Shown here one piece after another: positions 16,121 to 24,088 of a DNA stretch of 64,000 bases. The notes under the pieces were generated by a model. That model made no database searches, was not told the origin of the DNA, and saw nothing but the letters and a program-made list of their open reading frames with translations. A program made the position numbers and the translations under genes. The stretch comes from DATARH01 sp036268075 (GTDB lineage: Bacteria > Pseudomonadota > Alphaproteobacteria > ATCC43930 > CGMCC-115725). The stretch is from contig DATAUV010000117.1 in the NCBI GenBank assembly GCA_036268075.1, positions 1-64,000 on the forward strand, in the 5' to 3' direction. The first letter of the stretch is position 1. Each line of letters begins with the position of its first letter.

Positions 16121-16915
16121 ATGCTGGCGGTCAACAACATCGAGGTCGTCTATGACGGCGTGATCCTCGTGTTGCGCGGCGTGTCGCTGGCCGCCGAGGA
16201 GGGGCACATCACGACCCTCCTCGGCGCCAACGGCGCCGGCAAGACCACGACCCTGAAGGCGATATCCGGCCTGTTGCATACCGAGCGCGGCCAGGTCACC
16301 AAGGGCAATGTCGAGCTCGACGGCCAACGGCTCGACCGCCTGCTGCCGCACGATGTCGTCAAGCGCGGCATCGTCCAGGTGTTCGAGGGGCGGCGCGTCT
16401 TCGAAAATCTGTCGGTCGAGGAAAACCTGATCGCCGGCGCCCATGCCCAGCGCGACCGCGCCGCGGTGCAGCGCGGCATCGACCGCGTCTATTCGAGCTT
16501 TGCCGTGCTCAAGGAACGGCGGCACATCTCGGCCGGGTACCTGTCGGGCGGCGAGCAGCAGATGCTGGTGATCGGCCGGGCACTGATGTCCGACCCGAAG
16601 GTGATCCTGCTCGACGAACCCTCGCTCGGCCTCGCACCGATGATCGTCGAGGAGATCTTCACGGTCATCCGCAAGCTCAAGGACGAGCAGAAGCTGACCG
16701 TCGTGCTGGTCGAGCAGAACGCCGCGCTTGCCCTCGCCATCGCCGACCACGCCTACGTCATGGAAAACGGCCGCATCGTCCTCGAGGGCGCGGCCGAATC
16801 CCTGAGGCAGAATTCCGACATCAAGGAATTCTATCTCGGCCTCAACGAGGCCGGGACGCGGAAATCGTACCGCGACACCAAACACTACCGCCGCCGCAAG
16901 CGCTGGCTGTCCTGA
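16121..16915 (+). CDS. livF: ABC transporter ATP-binding protein, LivF type
   Basis: A 264-residue ATPase, second of the operon. It has Walker A LGANGAGKTTTLKAISG, Q-loop region IVQVFEGRRVFENLSVEENL (a LivF hallmark), signature YLSGGEQQMLVIGRAL, Walker B VILLDEPSLGLAP and the H-loop equivalent VLVEQNAALAL. The tail after FYLGLNE is basic (KSYRDTKHYRRRKRW), as is common in this subfamily. It is the last gene of the operon; the palindrome at 16939-17073 follows and may terminate it. Confidence 0.93.
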   Translation: MLAVNNIEVVYDGVILVLRGVSLAAEEGHITTLLGANGAGKTTTLKAISGLLHTERGQVTKGNVELDGQRLDRLLPHDVVKRGIVQVFEGRRVFENLSVEENLIAGAHAQRDRAAVQRGIDRVYSSFAVLKERRHISAGYLSGGEQQMLVIGRALMSDPKVILLDEPSLGLAPMIVEEIFTVIRKLKDEQKLTVVLVEQNAALALAIADHAYVMENGRIVLEGAAESLRQNSDIKEFYLGLNEAGTRKSYRDTKHYRRRKRWLS

Positions 16916-16938
16916 TCGGGACTGCAACAGCGTCATAG

Positions 16939-17073
16939 CGTCCTTCGAGACGCGCCTTTCAGGCGCTCCTCAGGATGAGGAACGTCGTGCCTGGCATCAT
17001 GGGAATTCCTCATCCTGAGGAAGCCGCGTAGCGGCTGTCTCGAAGGCCGCGTAGCGGCTGTCTCGAAGGACGC
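16939..17073. repeat. palindromic repeat (GCGTCCTTCGAGACGC type) with internal tandem duplication
   Basis: Outer arms GCGTCCTTCGAGAC / GTCTCGAAGGACGC and inner arms CTCCTCAGGATGAGGA / TCCTCATCCTGAGGA. The right arm carries an exact 23-bp tandem duplication: the unit beginning GCCGCGTAGCGGCTGTCTCG occurs at 17023-17045 and 17046-17068. This palindrome type is frequent in alphaproteobacterial genomes. It sits downstream of livF. Confidence 0.85.
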
Positions 17074-17132
17074 TAGGCGCGCGTCCGAGACTCCCCATAA
17101 TAGCCGACCACCCCTGATCCGGAGCCCCCGCC

Positions 17133-18134
17133 ATGCCCAGCCTTCCCCGCATCGCCGTCATCGGCACCGGCGGCACGATCTCGTCGCTCGGGAACGGGCC
17201 GCTCGACGTGCTCGATTACCCGGATTTCGGCGAGCGGCTGACGAGCGAGGACCTCCTCGCCAAATTCCCCGAGACGCGGCTTGTCGCCGACGCGGTGCCG
17301 GTGACGTTCCGCCAGGTCGCGAGCACCGCGATCGGGGTCGAGGACTGGGTCGAGTTGCGCACCCTCATCCACCGCATCGCCCGCGACGACCCGAGCATCG
17401 CCGGGTTCATCATCCCGCACGGCACGGCGACGCTGGAGGAGACCGGGTTCTTTCTCAATCTGACGCTGGCGATCGACCGGCCGGTGGTGCTGGTCGGCGC
17501 GCAGCGTCCGGCGAGCGCGCTCGGCACCGACGCCGGGATGAACCTCGTCAACGCGCTCCGCCTCGCCGGCTCGCCGGATGCGCGCGGCAAGGGCGTGCTC
17601 GCGCTGCTCAATGACGAGATTCAGACCGCGCGCGACGTGGTCAAGACCTCGACCTATCGGGTGCAGACGTTCAAGAGCCTCGATTTCGGCGCGCTCGGCC
17701 ATGTCGACGGCGACGGTGTGCATTTCTACCGCGCGCCGACCAAGGCACACGCGCCCGACACGCCCTTCGCCGGGCGCGAGTTCGGCGCGATGCCACGGGT
17801 CGACATCATCTATTCCTATGCCGGGGCCGACGGCGCGCTGGTCGAGGCGGCGGTCGCGGCGGGGGCGAAGGGCCTCGTCTCCGCCGGGTTCGCCCCGGGC
17901 AGCCCGAGCCCGGCGCAGCAGCGTGCGCTGGTGGCCGCGACCAACGCCGGGATCGTCGTCGTGCAATGCACCCGCGCCGCCAGCGGTCGAGTCGCGCCGC
18001 GCCGGCGGCTGCGCGAAGCGGGGATCGTCGCCGGCGAGGATTTCTCGCCGCAAAAGGCGCGCATCCTCCTGATGCTGATGCTGACGACGACGACCGACAT
18101 CGCCGCGATCCAGGCGGCGTTCCAGGCCTATTGA
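17133..18134 (+). CDS. L-asparaginase family protein with an altered active-site motif
   Basis: A 333-residue type I/II asparaginase-fold protein. The first threonine nucleophile region TGGTI is at residues 12-16. The second motif, usually HGTDT, reads HGTAT here (residues 96-100), so the aspartate that normally activates the catalytic threonine is alanine. The catalytic lysine is present as K171 in TARDVVKTST. The C-terminal domain contains IIYSYAGADGALVEAA and GLVSAGFAPGSPSP. No signal peptide is visible, so it is probably cytoplasmic. It could be a distinct amidohydrolase subfamily or a weak asparaginase. It is a single gene after the transporter operon. Confidence 0.85.
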   Translation: MPSLPRIAVIGTGGTISSLGNGPLDVLDYPDFGERLTSEDLLAKFPETRLVADAVPVTFRQVASTAIGVEDWVELRTLIHRIARDDPSIAGFIIPHGTATLEETGFFLNLTLAIDRPVVLVGAQRPASALGTDAGMNLVNALRLAGSPDARGKGVLALLNDEIQTARDVVKTSTYRVQTFKSLDFGALGHVDGDGVHFYRAPTKAHAPDTPFAGREFGAMPRVDIIYSYAGADGALVEAAVAAGAKGLVSAGFAPGSPSPAQQRALVAATNAGIVVVQCTRAASGRVAPRRRLREAGIVAGEDFSPQKARILLMLMLTTTTDIAAIQAAFQAY

Positions 18135-18136
18135 CC

Positions 18137-18298
18137 GTGACGGGGATCACCCGGCGCAGCTTTGGCGCGGCGGCACTGCCCGCGGCGCTGGCGCCGCGGG
18201 CGCGCGCCGCCGATACCCCGACGCTAGAGATAGCCGGCGGGCGGAGCGAACGCGGCGGACCGCCGTTAGCCCCGGCAGACGTTAACGAGGGGTTAACC
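18137..18298 (+). pseudogene. relic of a Tat-exported protein N-terminus
   Basis: Three bases after the asparaginase stop, GTG 18137 opens VTGITRRSFGAAALPAALAP followed by RARAADTPTL. This is a good twin-arginine signal (TRRSFG, hydrophobic stretch, AxA-type cleavage). After about 20 further residues it runs in frame into the next small gene with no recognisable mature domain. I read it as the remnant of a deleted exported enzyme. The alternative is one fused 124-residue protein with two consecutive signals, which seems less likely. Confidence 0.4.
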
Positions 18299-18511
18299 AT
18301 GATTAACGCAACCCTGGCCGCCCTGGTCATCGGCATCGGCCTCGTCGCGCTCGGCGGCGCCGCCCAGGCGCAACAATATCTGGAATCCCGGACACTGAAC
18401 GAGATGTGCAACCAGGGCAGCTATCAACCCGCCGAACCGTCGATGGCCTGCTTTGGCGTGGGATATAACCGAGGCCTCGAACGCGCCGGCGTCATCGACC
18501 TCGCCCGCTGA
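18299..18511 (+). CDS. small secreted protein of unknown function
   Basis: A 70-residue protein starting MINATLAALVIGIGLVALGG, a Sec signal peptide cleaved near AQAQ. The mature part of about 45 residues has two cysteines (EMCNQGS and MACFGVG) that could form a disulfide. A GAGGGG ribosome site precedes ATG 18299. I do not recognise a family. It is convergent with the DUF1254 gene. Confidence 0.5.
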   Translation: MINATLAALVIGIGLVALGGAAQAQQYLESRTLNEMCNQGSYQPAEPSMACFGVGYNRGLERAGVIDLAR

Positions 18512-18532
18512 GGATTTCTCCCGCTCCGCCCC

Positions 18533-19936
18533 CTATCCCGCTTGCTTTAGCGGCGGCGGCTTCCACAGGCGGCTGATCTCGTCCTGGCTCGGGCCGTAGA
18601 CCCGCAGGATCGCGAAGAACTTGCCGTTCGGCGCGGGCAGCCAGTTCGCCCGCCGCTCGGGCGGCGGCGGGTTCTTTTGCAGATAGATCGTGATCGACCC
18701 GTCCGGGTCGGGGCGCGGCCGCGGCGCGAGGCTGCCGAGGGCATGGCGGTCGATCGAGTTTGCGACGAGGAAATGGTCCGGGATGCCGTACATCGTCAGC
18801 GACCAGAAATAGCTCGCCGGCGGGGCGCCGCCCGGCGGAAAGGTGATCGTGTACGAATGCTGGCTCGCATCGGCCGGCGCGCCGGTTTGGTCGGCGTCGA
18901 GCGGGTAATAGATCGCCTGGCGCGGGTCGGCCCCGAAAATGCCGCCGGCGACGCCGAGCGCGCGGTTGAGATAATCGGTGCCGAGCACCGCGCGCGAGCC
19001 GAACAGCCCAATCGAGTCGGTAAGCTTGAGCGCCGCCGCGTGCATCGCCTGGCGTGCATCGCCTATCCCGGCCTCGATCGCCCGGCGCAGACCGGCATCC
19101 ATCTGCTTCAAATCCCAGCGGGCGCCGGGGATGACGCCGATCTGCGCGATGCGCTTGAGGATCGGGGCGTCCTTTTCGTTGACCGTCGTAAAGGTCAGCA
19201 GGAAATTCGCGTAGGCGAAAAACGCCAGGGTCTGATCGCTGCCGTCACGCCACACGGGCCATTCTACCGCAGGGGCCGCCGAGGGTGCAGGCTGCTTCAG
19301 ATAGGCGCTCAGCGGTTGCAGCGCATACCCGCGCTGGATCTTCTCGACCGCCGCGGCGTCGGCGGGGTCGCGCTGCTCGGTGCGGGTGAGCGTGCCGAGA
19401 AAGCTCGATTCGCCGATGATGACCCGCTTTATCCCCTTTGGCAGCGACCCCTTCCAGCCCGGCGGCGCGAGCAGATAGCCGTCGCCGGCATTACCGTCGA
19501 TGATGCTGCCGGGGCAATCGAGCACATAGCCCCACAGATCGTCCCACTGGCTCGCGACGTAGCGGCCGTCGTCGCTGGGCGGCTGGGTGAGCACCCACGG
19601 CTCGGCGCGCAGATCGACCCAGGCATAGGAATACGGAGTGTCGACATTCGGGGTGACGATGTCCTTCGAGGACGGCGTCGCGATGTGGCGATGCCCCCAA
19701 TGCCCAAACCCGCCGATATAGGAAGGCGATTTGGCGTCGGCCGCCTGGCGGTACATCGTGCGGTAATAGAGGACGAGCGGGTAGGCGAAGATATAGGCGT
19801 CCTTGGCGATCGCCCGGGCATCGGCGGGGTCCATCTTGGGCGCGACGCCGGGATGCGGCAGTAGCTGCGCCGCGGCCGGACCGGTCCGCGCCAGCGCGGC
19901 GGCCGCAGCCGCCAGCAGCAGTGTGCGTCGCCTCAT
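18533..19936 (-). CDS. exported DUF1254/DUF1214 domain protein
   Basis: A 467-residue protein with an N-terminal signal (MRRRTLLLAAAAAALARTGP, a possible Tat-like start) and the two-domain layout of the DUF1254 plus DUF1214 family. The first domain has AYIFAYPLVLYYRTMY and TPNVDTPYSYAWVDLRAEPW. The second has SYTITFPPGGAPPASYFWSL and LTMYGIPDHFLVANSIDRHA, with the closing GSITIYLQ. The biochemical role of this family is unsettled. It is 6 bp downstream of the M20 amidase gene on the same strand, so the two probably form an operon. Confidence 0.85.
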   Translation of the reverse strand: MRRRTLLLAAAAAALARTGPAAAQLLPHPGVAPKMDPADARAIAKDAYIFAYPLVLYYRTMYRQAADAKSPSYIGGFGHWGHRHIATPSSKDIVTPNVDTPYSYAWVDLRAEPWVLTQPPSDDGRYVASQWDDLWGYVLDCPGSIIDGNAGDGYLLAPPGWKGSLPKGIKRVIIGESSFLGTLTRTEQRDPADAAAVEKIQRGYALQPLSAYLKQPAPSAAPAVEWPVWRDGSDQTLAFFAYANFLLTFTTVNEKDAPILKRIAQIGVIPGARWDLKQMDAGLRRAIEAGIGDARQAMHAAALKLTDSIGLFGSRAVLGTDYLNRALGVAGGIFGADPRQAIYYPLDADQTGAPADASQHSYTITFPPGGAPPASYFWSLTMYGIPDHFLVANSIDRHALGSLAPRPRPDPDGSITIYLQKNPPPPERRANWLPAPNGKFFAILRVYGPSQDEISRLWKPPPLKQAG

Positions 19937-19942
19937 CGCGTT

Positions 19943-21166
19943 TTAGGCTCCTTTGAGAATAGCACAGGCCGCATCGGCGAAGACCTGGGCGCCGAGGACG
20001 ATGTCGGCCTCGCTGGTGTCCTCGGACCAGTGATGGCTGACGCCGTTGATGCTGGGGATGAACATCATCCCGGCGCGCAGCCGGTGCGACAGGATCTGCG
20101 CGTCGTGGCCGGCCCCGCTCGGCATCCGCAGGTGCAGCCCTGGCGCATGCGCCTGCGCGGCGGCCTCGATCGCCGATTGAAAGACGCCATCCATCGGACG
20201 CGGCTCCACTTGCGACATCGGCGCAATCGCGGCGCGGCAGGGGCCGGCGCGGTCGGATTCGCCGACCATCTCGTAGAGCGCCGCCTCGAACGCCGCGAGT
20301 TGGGCCGGATCGATGTCGCGGAACTGCACCTGCATGTCGGCGCGTCCGGGCACGATGCTGGGCGCGTTGGGGGCGAGGACGATGCGCCCGATCGTCCAGA
20401 CGGTGCGCGGCCCGGCGATCGCGGCGAAACGGTCGTGGATGCGCGCGGCCAGCCGCACCATCGCGACCCCGGCGTCCCGGCGCCTCGCCATCTGCGTCGT
20501 GCCGGCATGGTTCTGCTGGCCGCTCAGCGTGACCATGAAGTTGCGGATGCCGACGATCGCCTCGACGATCCCGATGCGCCGCCCGCTCGCCTCAAGGGTG
20601 TCGCCCTGCTCGATATGCGCTTCGAGATAGCCGACATAACGCCCCGGATCGACCGCCTCGCGCTTGCGCCCGGCAAACCCGGCCCGGTCCAGCGCCTCGG
20701 ACAGCGGCACCCCCTCGCGGCTCTTGCAGGCGGCGAGCTCTTCCTCGCCAACCGTGCCGGTGAACGAGCGGCTGCCGAGCATCTGGCCGTAATGCCCTTC
20801 CTCGTCGGCCCAGGCGATCGTGTCGATGCCGAGCCCGGCGCAATCCGGGTCGCCGGCGAAGGCGCGCGCCAGTTCAAGCGCATAGATGACGCCGAGCGCG
20901 CCGTCGAGCCAGCCGCCATAAGGCTGCGTCTCGCTGTGCGAGCCGACCAGCAGATGCCGGGTCGCGGCATGGTTGCGCCCGAATACGTTGCCGATGCCGT
21001 CGATCTCGGGGAGGAGGCCGGCGGCGGCGAATTGCTCGGAGAGCCAATGGCGCGACGCGACGTCGTCGGGCGAATAGGTCGGGCGGTGCACCCCGGTCTT
21101 GTAGCGCCCGAACTCGGCCAGCCGCTTCAGATCGGCCACCACCCGCTCGCCATCGATCCTCGGCAT
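19943..21166 (-). CDS. M20 family Zn-dependent hydrolase (N-carbamoyl-amino acid / allantoate amidohydrolase type)
   Basis: A 407-residue amidase of the hydantoinase/carbamoylase family, which removes carbamoyl groups from N-carbamoyl amino acids or splits ureides. The first metal motif is LLVGSHSETQPYGGWLDGALG (His and Asp ligands; the usual second acidic residue after His is Glu rather than Asp). The second is WADEEGHYG, and AGHDAQ and the late SHHWSEDTSEAD supply the other ligands. The dimerisation lid region contains QNHAGTTQMARRRD. It is upstream of a DUF1254 gene on the same strand. With the dihydropyrimidinase at 7317 it could complete a hydantoin-to-amino-acid route, though the genes are far apart. 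Confidence 0.87.
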   Translation of the reverse strand: MPRIDGERVVADLKRLAEFGRYKTGVHRPTYSPDDVASRHWLSEQFAAAGLLPEIDGIGNVFGRNHAATRHLLVGSHSETQPYGGWLDGALGVIYALELARAFAGDPDCAGLGIDTIAWADEEGHYGQMLGSRSFTGTVGEEELAACKSREGVPLSEALDRAGFAGRKREAVDPGRYVGYLEAHIEQGDTLEASGRRIGIVEAIVGIRNFMVTLSGQQNHAGTTQMARRRDAGVAMVRLAARIHDRFAAIAGPRTVWTIGRIVLAPNAPSIVPGRADMQVQFRDIDPAQLAAFEAALYEMVGESDRAGPCRAAIAPMSQVEPRPMDGVFQSAIEAAAQAHAPGLHLRMPSGAGHDAQILSHRLRAGMMFIPSINGVSHHWSEDTSEADIVLGAQVFADAACAILKGA

Positions 21167-21394
21167 GTTCTTGGCCCTCCCGGCAACCTGTCAGCGAATT
21201 AACCCGCGCGCCGGGGGAGCCCGGCGCCGTGCGCTGCGTATCCTAATCCAAGATCGCTCGGTCCTAGGCGATTTGCGGATGCACCCGTCGGCTTCTTTTC
21301 GAGAGTCGGGCGCTCACGGCGGGACCTGGTACCACGGAATACCGGCGGTCGAGCCTGAGCCTCTGTCCAACTGTCTCAAACGGAGAACCGAGTT

Positions 21395-21916
21395 ATGAAC
21401 AAATCGATCCTAGCGGGAGCCGCGTTTTTGGCGGCCGCCGCGGTCGCGGTGCCGATGATCGCCTGGTCGGCCGACGCCCCGCCGCCGCCTGCGCCGATGG
21501 CGCCCGGCCAACCCGGCGGCGACCGCCCCGGCATGGGCGAGCACCACCATGGCTGGGGTCACCGCATGGCGATGCGCTCGCCGCAGCAGCGCTGCGAGGC
21601 CGGCATCGCCCGCCGCGCGGCCCGCGCCGCCTATGTCGAAGCGCTGCTCAACCTGACTCCGGACCAGCGGCCGCTCGCCGCCAAGGTCGAGGCGGCGATG
21701 CAGGGCGCGGCCGGCAAGGAGCACCAGCTCTGCTCGTCGCTGCCGACCGACGCCAAGGTGCCGGCAACCCTGATCGACCGGCTCAACCGCCGCGAGCAGA
21801 TGATGCAGGCTCGGCTCGACGGGATGAAGCAGGTGCAGCCGGCGCTGCAGGCGCTCTACAGCGCGCTGATCCCGCAGCAGAAGCAGATCCTCGACCACCC
21901 GTTCCATCGGGGGTAA
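21395..21916 (+). CDS. Spy/CpxP-like periplasmic protein with LTxxQ motif
   Basis: A 173-residue protein with a signal peptide (MNKSILAGAAFLAAAAVAVP, cleavage near WSADA) and a proline-, histidine- and methionine-rich segment (GMGEHHHGWGHRMAM). The helical body contains LNLTPDQRPLAAKVEAAM, a match to the LTxxQ motif of the Spy/CpxP chaperone family. Two cysteines (QQRCEAG and HQLCSSL) may form a disulfide. The His/Met-rich part suggests metal contact. The family acts as ATP-independent periplasmic chaperones in envelope stress. Confidence 0.72.
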   Translation: MNKSILAGAAFLAAAAVAVPMIAWSADAPPPPAPMAPGQPGGDRPGMGEHHHGWGHRMAMRSPQQRCEAGIARRAARAAYVEALLNLTPDQRPLAAKVEAAMQGAAGKEHQLCSSLPTDAKVPATLIDRLNRREQMMQARLDGMKQVQPALQALYSALIPQQKQILDHPFHRG

Positions 21917-21928
21917 CTGCGCACGGTC

Positions 21929-22002
21929 GATGGGCTTCGCTGCGCTCAGCCCATCCTACGGCTCGGTATCGTAGGATGGGCTGAGCAACGCGAAGCCCAT
22001 CA
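21929..22002. repeat. palindromic repeat family A, copy 2
   Basis: Arms GATGGGCTTCGC and GCGAAGCCCATCA with inner CTCAGCCCATCCTAC / GTAGGATGGGCTGAG. It lies between the Spy-like gene and the M81 gene, in the same orientation as both, and could terminate the first. Confidence 0.85.
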
Positions 22003-22052
22003 TTCCGCCCGATTTGCTAGACTGGCGGTCCCGAACCACCCAGGCCGCCGCC

Positions 22053-23591
22053 ATGTCCAACCCGCCGCGCATCGCCCTGATGGGCTTTTCGATCGAGTGC
22101 AACAAATTCGCGCCGGTCGCGACCAAGGCGCATTTTCTCGCCCGCACCTATCTCGAAGGCGACGACATCGTCGGCGAGGCGCGCGGCGCCACCCCGACGA
22201 TGCTGCCCGAGACGCCCGGCTTTATCGCCGCGATGGATGCGGCCGGCCCGTGGATTCCGGTCGGGATCGCGTTGGCGATGACGGAGCCCAACGGCCCGGT
22301 CGACCATCCGTTCTTCACCGAGTTGCTGGAGACGATCCGCACGCGGCTGACCGCGGCGCTGCCGGTCGACGGCGTCTATATCTGCGCGCACGGCGCGGCG
22401 GTGACGACCGAGGACGACGACCCGGAGGGAACGATGTTCGCGATGGTGCGCGGGATCGTCGGCGACGACGTGCCGATCGTCGCGACGTTCGACCTGCACG
22501 CCAACGTCTCCGACCGGATGGTGCAGTCGATCGACGCCTTTATCGGCTATCGCACCAACCCGCATCTCGACATGCGCGAGCGCGGGGAGGAAGCGGCGGC
22601 GGCGATGCGCGAGATGCTCGCCGGGGTCAAGACCGAGCGCGCGCTCATCCGCCTGCCGATCGTCGCGCCGACCGTGACCCTGCTGACCGCGGCGGGTCCT
22701 TACGCCGACATGATCGAGTTCGGCCAGAGCCGGATGGCGCCGGAGATCATGAACGTGTCGGTGATGGGCGGGTTCGCCTATGCCGACACGGCCAAGAACG
22801 GGATGGCGATCATCGTCACCGCCCGCCGCGACGACCGCCGCAACCAGAGCGCGGCGATGGCCGTCGCGCGCGAGATCGCCGAATTCGGCTGGTCGCAGCG
22901 CGAGCGGTTCTATCCGCGCCTCACTTCGCTCGACGACGCGGTGGCGAGGGCCGTCACCGTGTCGACCGACCTGGCCGCGGCGCCGCTGATCTTCGCCGAT
23001 GTCGCCGACAACCCCGGCGGCGGCGCGCGCGGCAATACGATGTTCCTGCTGAAGGCGCTGGTCGAGGCGGGGGTGAGGGGCGCGCTGGTCGGGGTGATCT
23101 ACGATCCGCCGCTCGCCGCCGAAGCGCATAAATACGGGCTGCACTATCGCTTCGACGCCGAGTTCAACCGCGCCGAGGACAGCGAATTCTCGGAGAGCTG
23201 GACCGCCCGGGCCCGCGTCGCCGCGCTGACCGACGGGAATTGCGTCGGGCGGCGCGGCATCTACAATGGGCTGAGCCTCCATCTCGGCCCGTGCGCGGCG
23301 CTGGCGATCGGCGGGGTGACGGTCGTCGTGATCTCGCACCGGGTGCAATGCGCCGACCCGATCTTTTTCGAGATGATGGGGCTCGACATCGCCAGGGCGC
23401 GGGTTGTCGTGGTCAAGTCGCGCGGCCATTTCCGCGGCGGCTACGACGAGTTCTTCGCGCCCGAGCAGATCGTCGAGGTGGATCTGCCGGGGCTGACCTC
23501 GCCGGTGCTGAGCCGGTTCGACTGGAAGCGGTTGCCGCGCCCCGTGATCCCGCTCGATAACGGGGTGGAGTGGTCGCCTCTGTACGGATGA
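22053..23591 (+). CDS. M81 family metallopeptidase (MlrC-like)
   Basis: A 512-residue protein of the M81/MlrC family, named for microcystin degradation but widespread in bacteria outside that pathway. It begins RIALMGFSIECNKFAPVATK, includes VDGVYICAHGAAVTTEDDDP and ATFDLHANVSDRMV with candidate metal residues, and has the C-terminal-domain marker DVADNPGGGARGNTMFLLKA. KSRGHFRGGYDEFFAPEQIV is close to the end. I chose ATG 22053 (MSNPPRIALMG). It stands alone; substrate unknown, perhaps a linear or cyclic peptide. Confidence 0.87.
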   Translation: MSNPPRIALMGFSIECNKFAPVATKAHFLARTYLEGDDIVGEARGATPTMLPETPGFIAAMDAAGPWIPVGIALAMTEPNGPVDHPFFTELLETIRTRLTAALPVDGVYICAHGAAVTTEDDDPEGTMFAMVRGIVGDDVPIVATFDLHANVSDRMVQSIDAFIGYRTNPHLDMRERGEEAAAAMREMLAGVKTERALIRLPIVAPTVTLLTAAGPYADMIEFGQSRMAPEIMNVSVMGGFAYADTAKNGMAIIVTARRDDRRNQSAAMAVAREIAEFGWSQRERFYPRLTSLDDAVARAVTVSTDLAAAPLIFADVADNPGGGARGNTMFLLKALVEAGVRGALVGVIYDPPLAAEAHKYGLHYRFDAEFNRAEDSEFSESWTARARVAALTDGNCVGRRGIYNGLSLHLGPCAALAIGGVTVVVISHRVQCADPIFFEMMGLDIARARVVVVKSRGHFRGGYDEFFAPEQIVEVDLPGLTSPVLSRFDWKRLPRPVIPLDNGVEWSPLYG

Positions 23592-23646
23592 CCGTTCAAT
23601 CCCTATGTGCGTGGCACACCGACCAGCAAGGACCAGCAAGAGAACG

Positions 23647-24051
23647 ATGAACAAGTCCCAAAGCACCGATTATACGGACCGCCTGGACGCATCCGCGAAG
23701 GCGAAAAAGGCCCTGCTCGAACGGGCAGCCCTGGCGAAATCCGCCGCTGAGGACCCTGCGGCGATCGAGCGGCGGGCGGCCCGAGAGGCGATCATCGCCG
23801 CTCGCGACATCCGTATCGCGGAACGGAAGGCGGCCAAGGCAGCGGCCGAGGCGCAGCAGGCCGCCGAGCGGGCCGCCGCAGAGGCCGCGGCCGAAGCCGC
23901 CCAGAAAATCGCCTTGCAGGCGGAACACGAGGCCCGGGAGGCGGAATACGCGGAACGGGTTGCCAAGGCGGCCGTGACCGAAGCCGAGGCACAGGCTGCT
24001 CGCGACGCTCGCTATGCGGCGCGGAAGGCCCGCAAGCGAAACGGCCGGTGA
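23647..24051 (+). CDS. DUF6481-like charged coiled-coil protein
   Basis: A 134-residue protein made almost only of Ala, Glu, Arg and Lys. It starts with DYTDRLDASAKAKKALLERA and continues as a long uninterrupted helix with heptad-like EARE/AERAA patterns, ending in ARKARKRNG. The N-terminal DRL..A..AKKALL pattern is like DUF6481 proteins of Alphaproteobacteria. No known function. An in-frame ATG exists at 23605, but ATG 23647 fits better, with AGAGAACG just before it. It is convergent with the ketopantoate reductase gene. Confidence 0.65.
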   Translation: MNKSQSTDYTDRLDASAKAKKALLERAALAKSAAEDPAAIERRAAREAIIAARDIRIAERKAAKAAAEAQQAAERAAAEAAAEAAQKIALQAEHEAREAEYAERVAKAAVTEAEAQAARDARYAARKARKRNGR

Positions 24052-24088
24052 GGCGGGAGTACAACCGCACCCGGCTGGCTGCCCCGAT

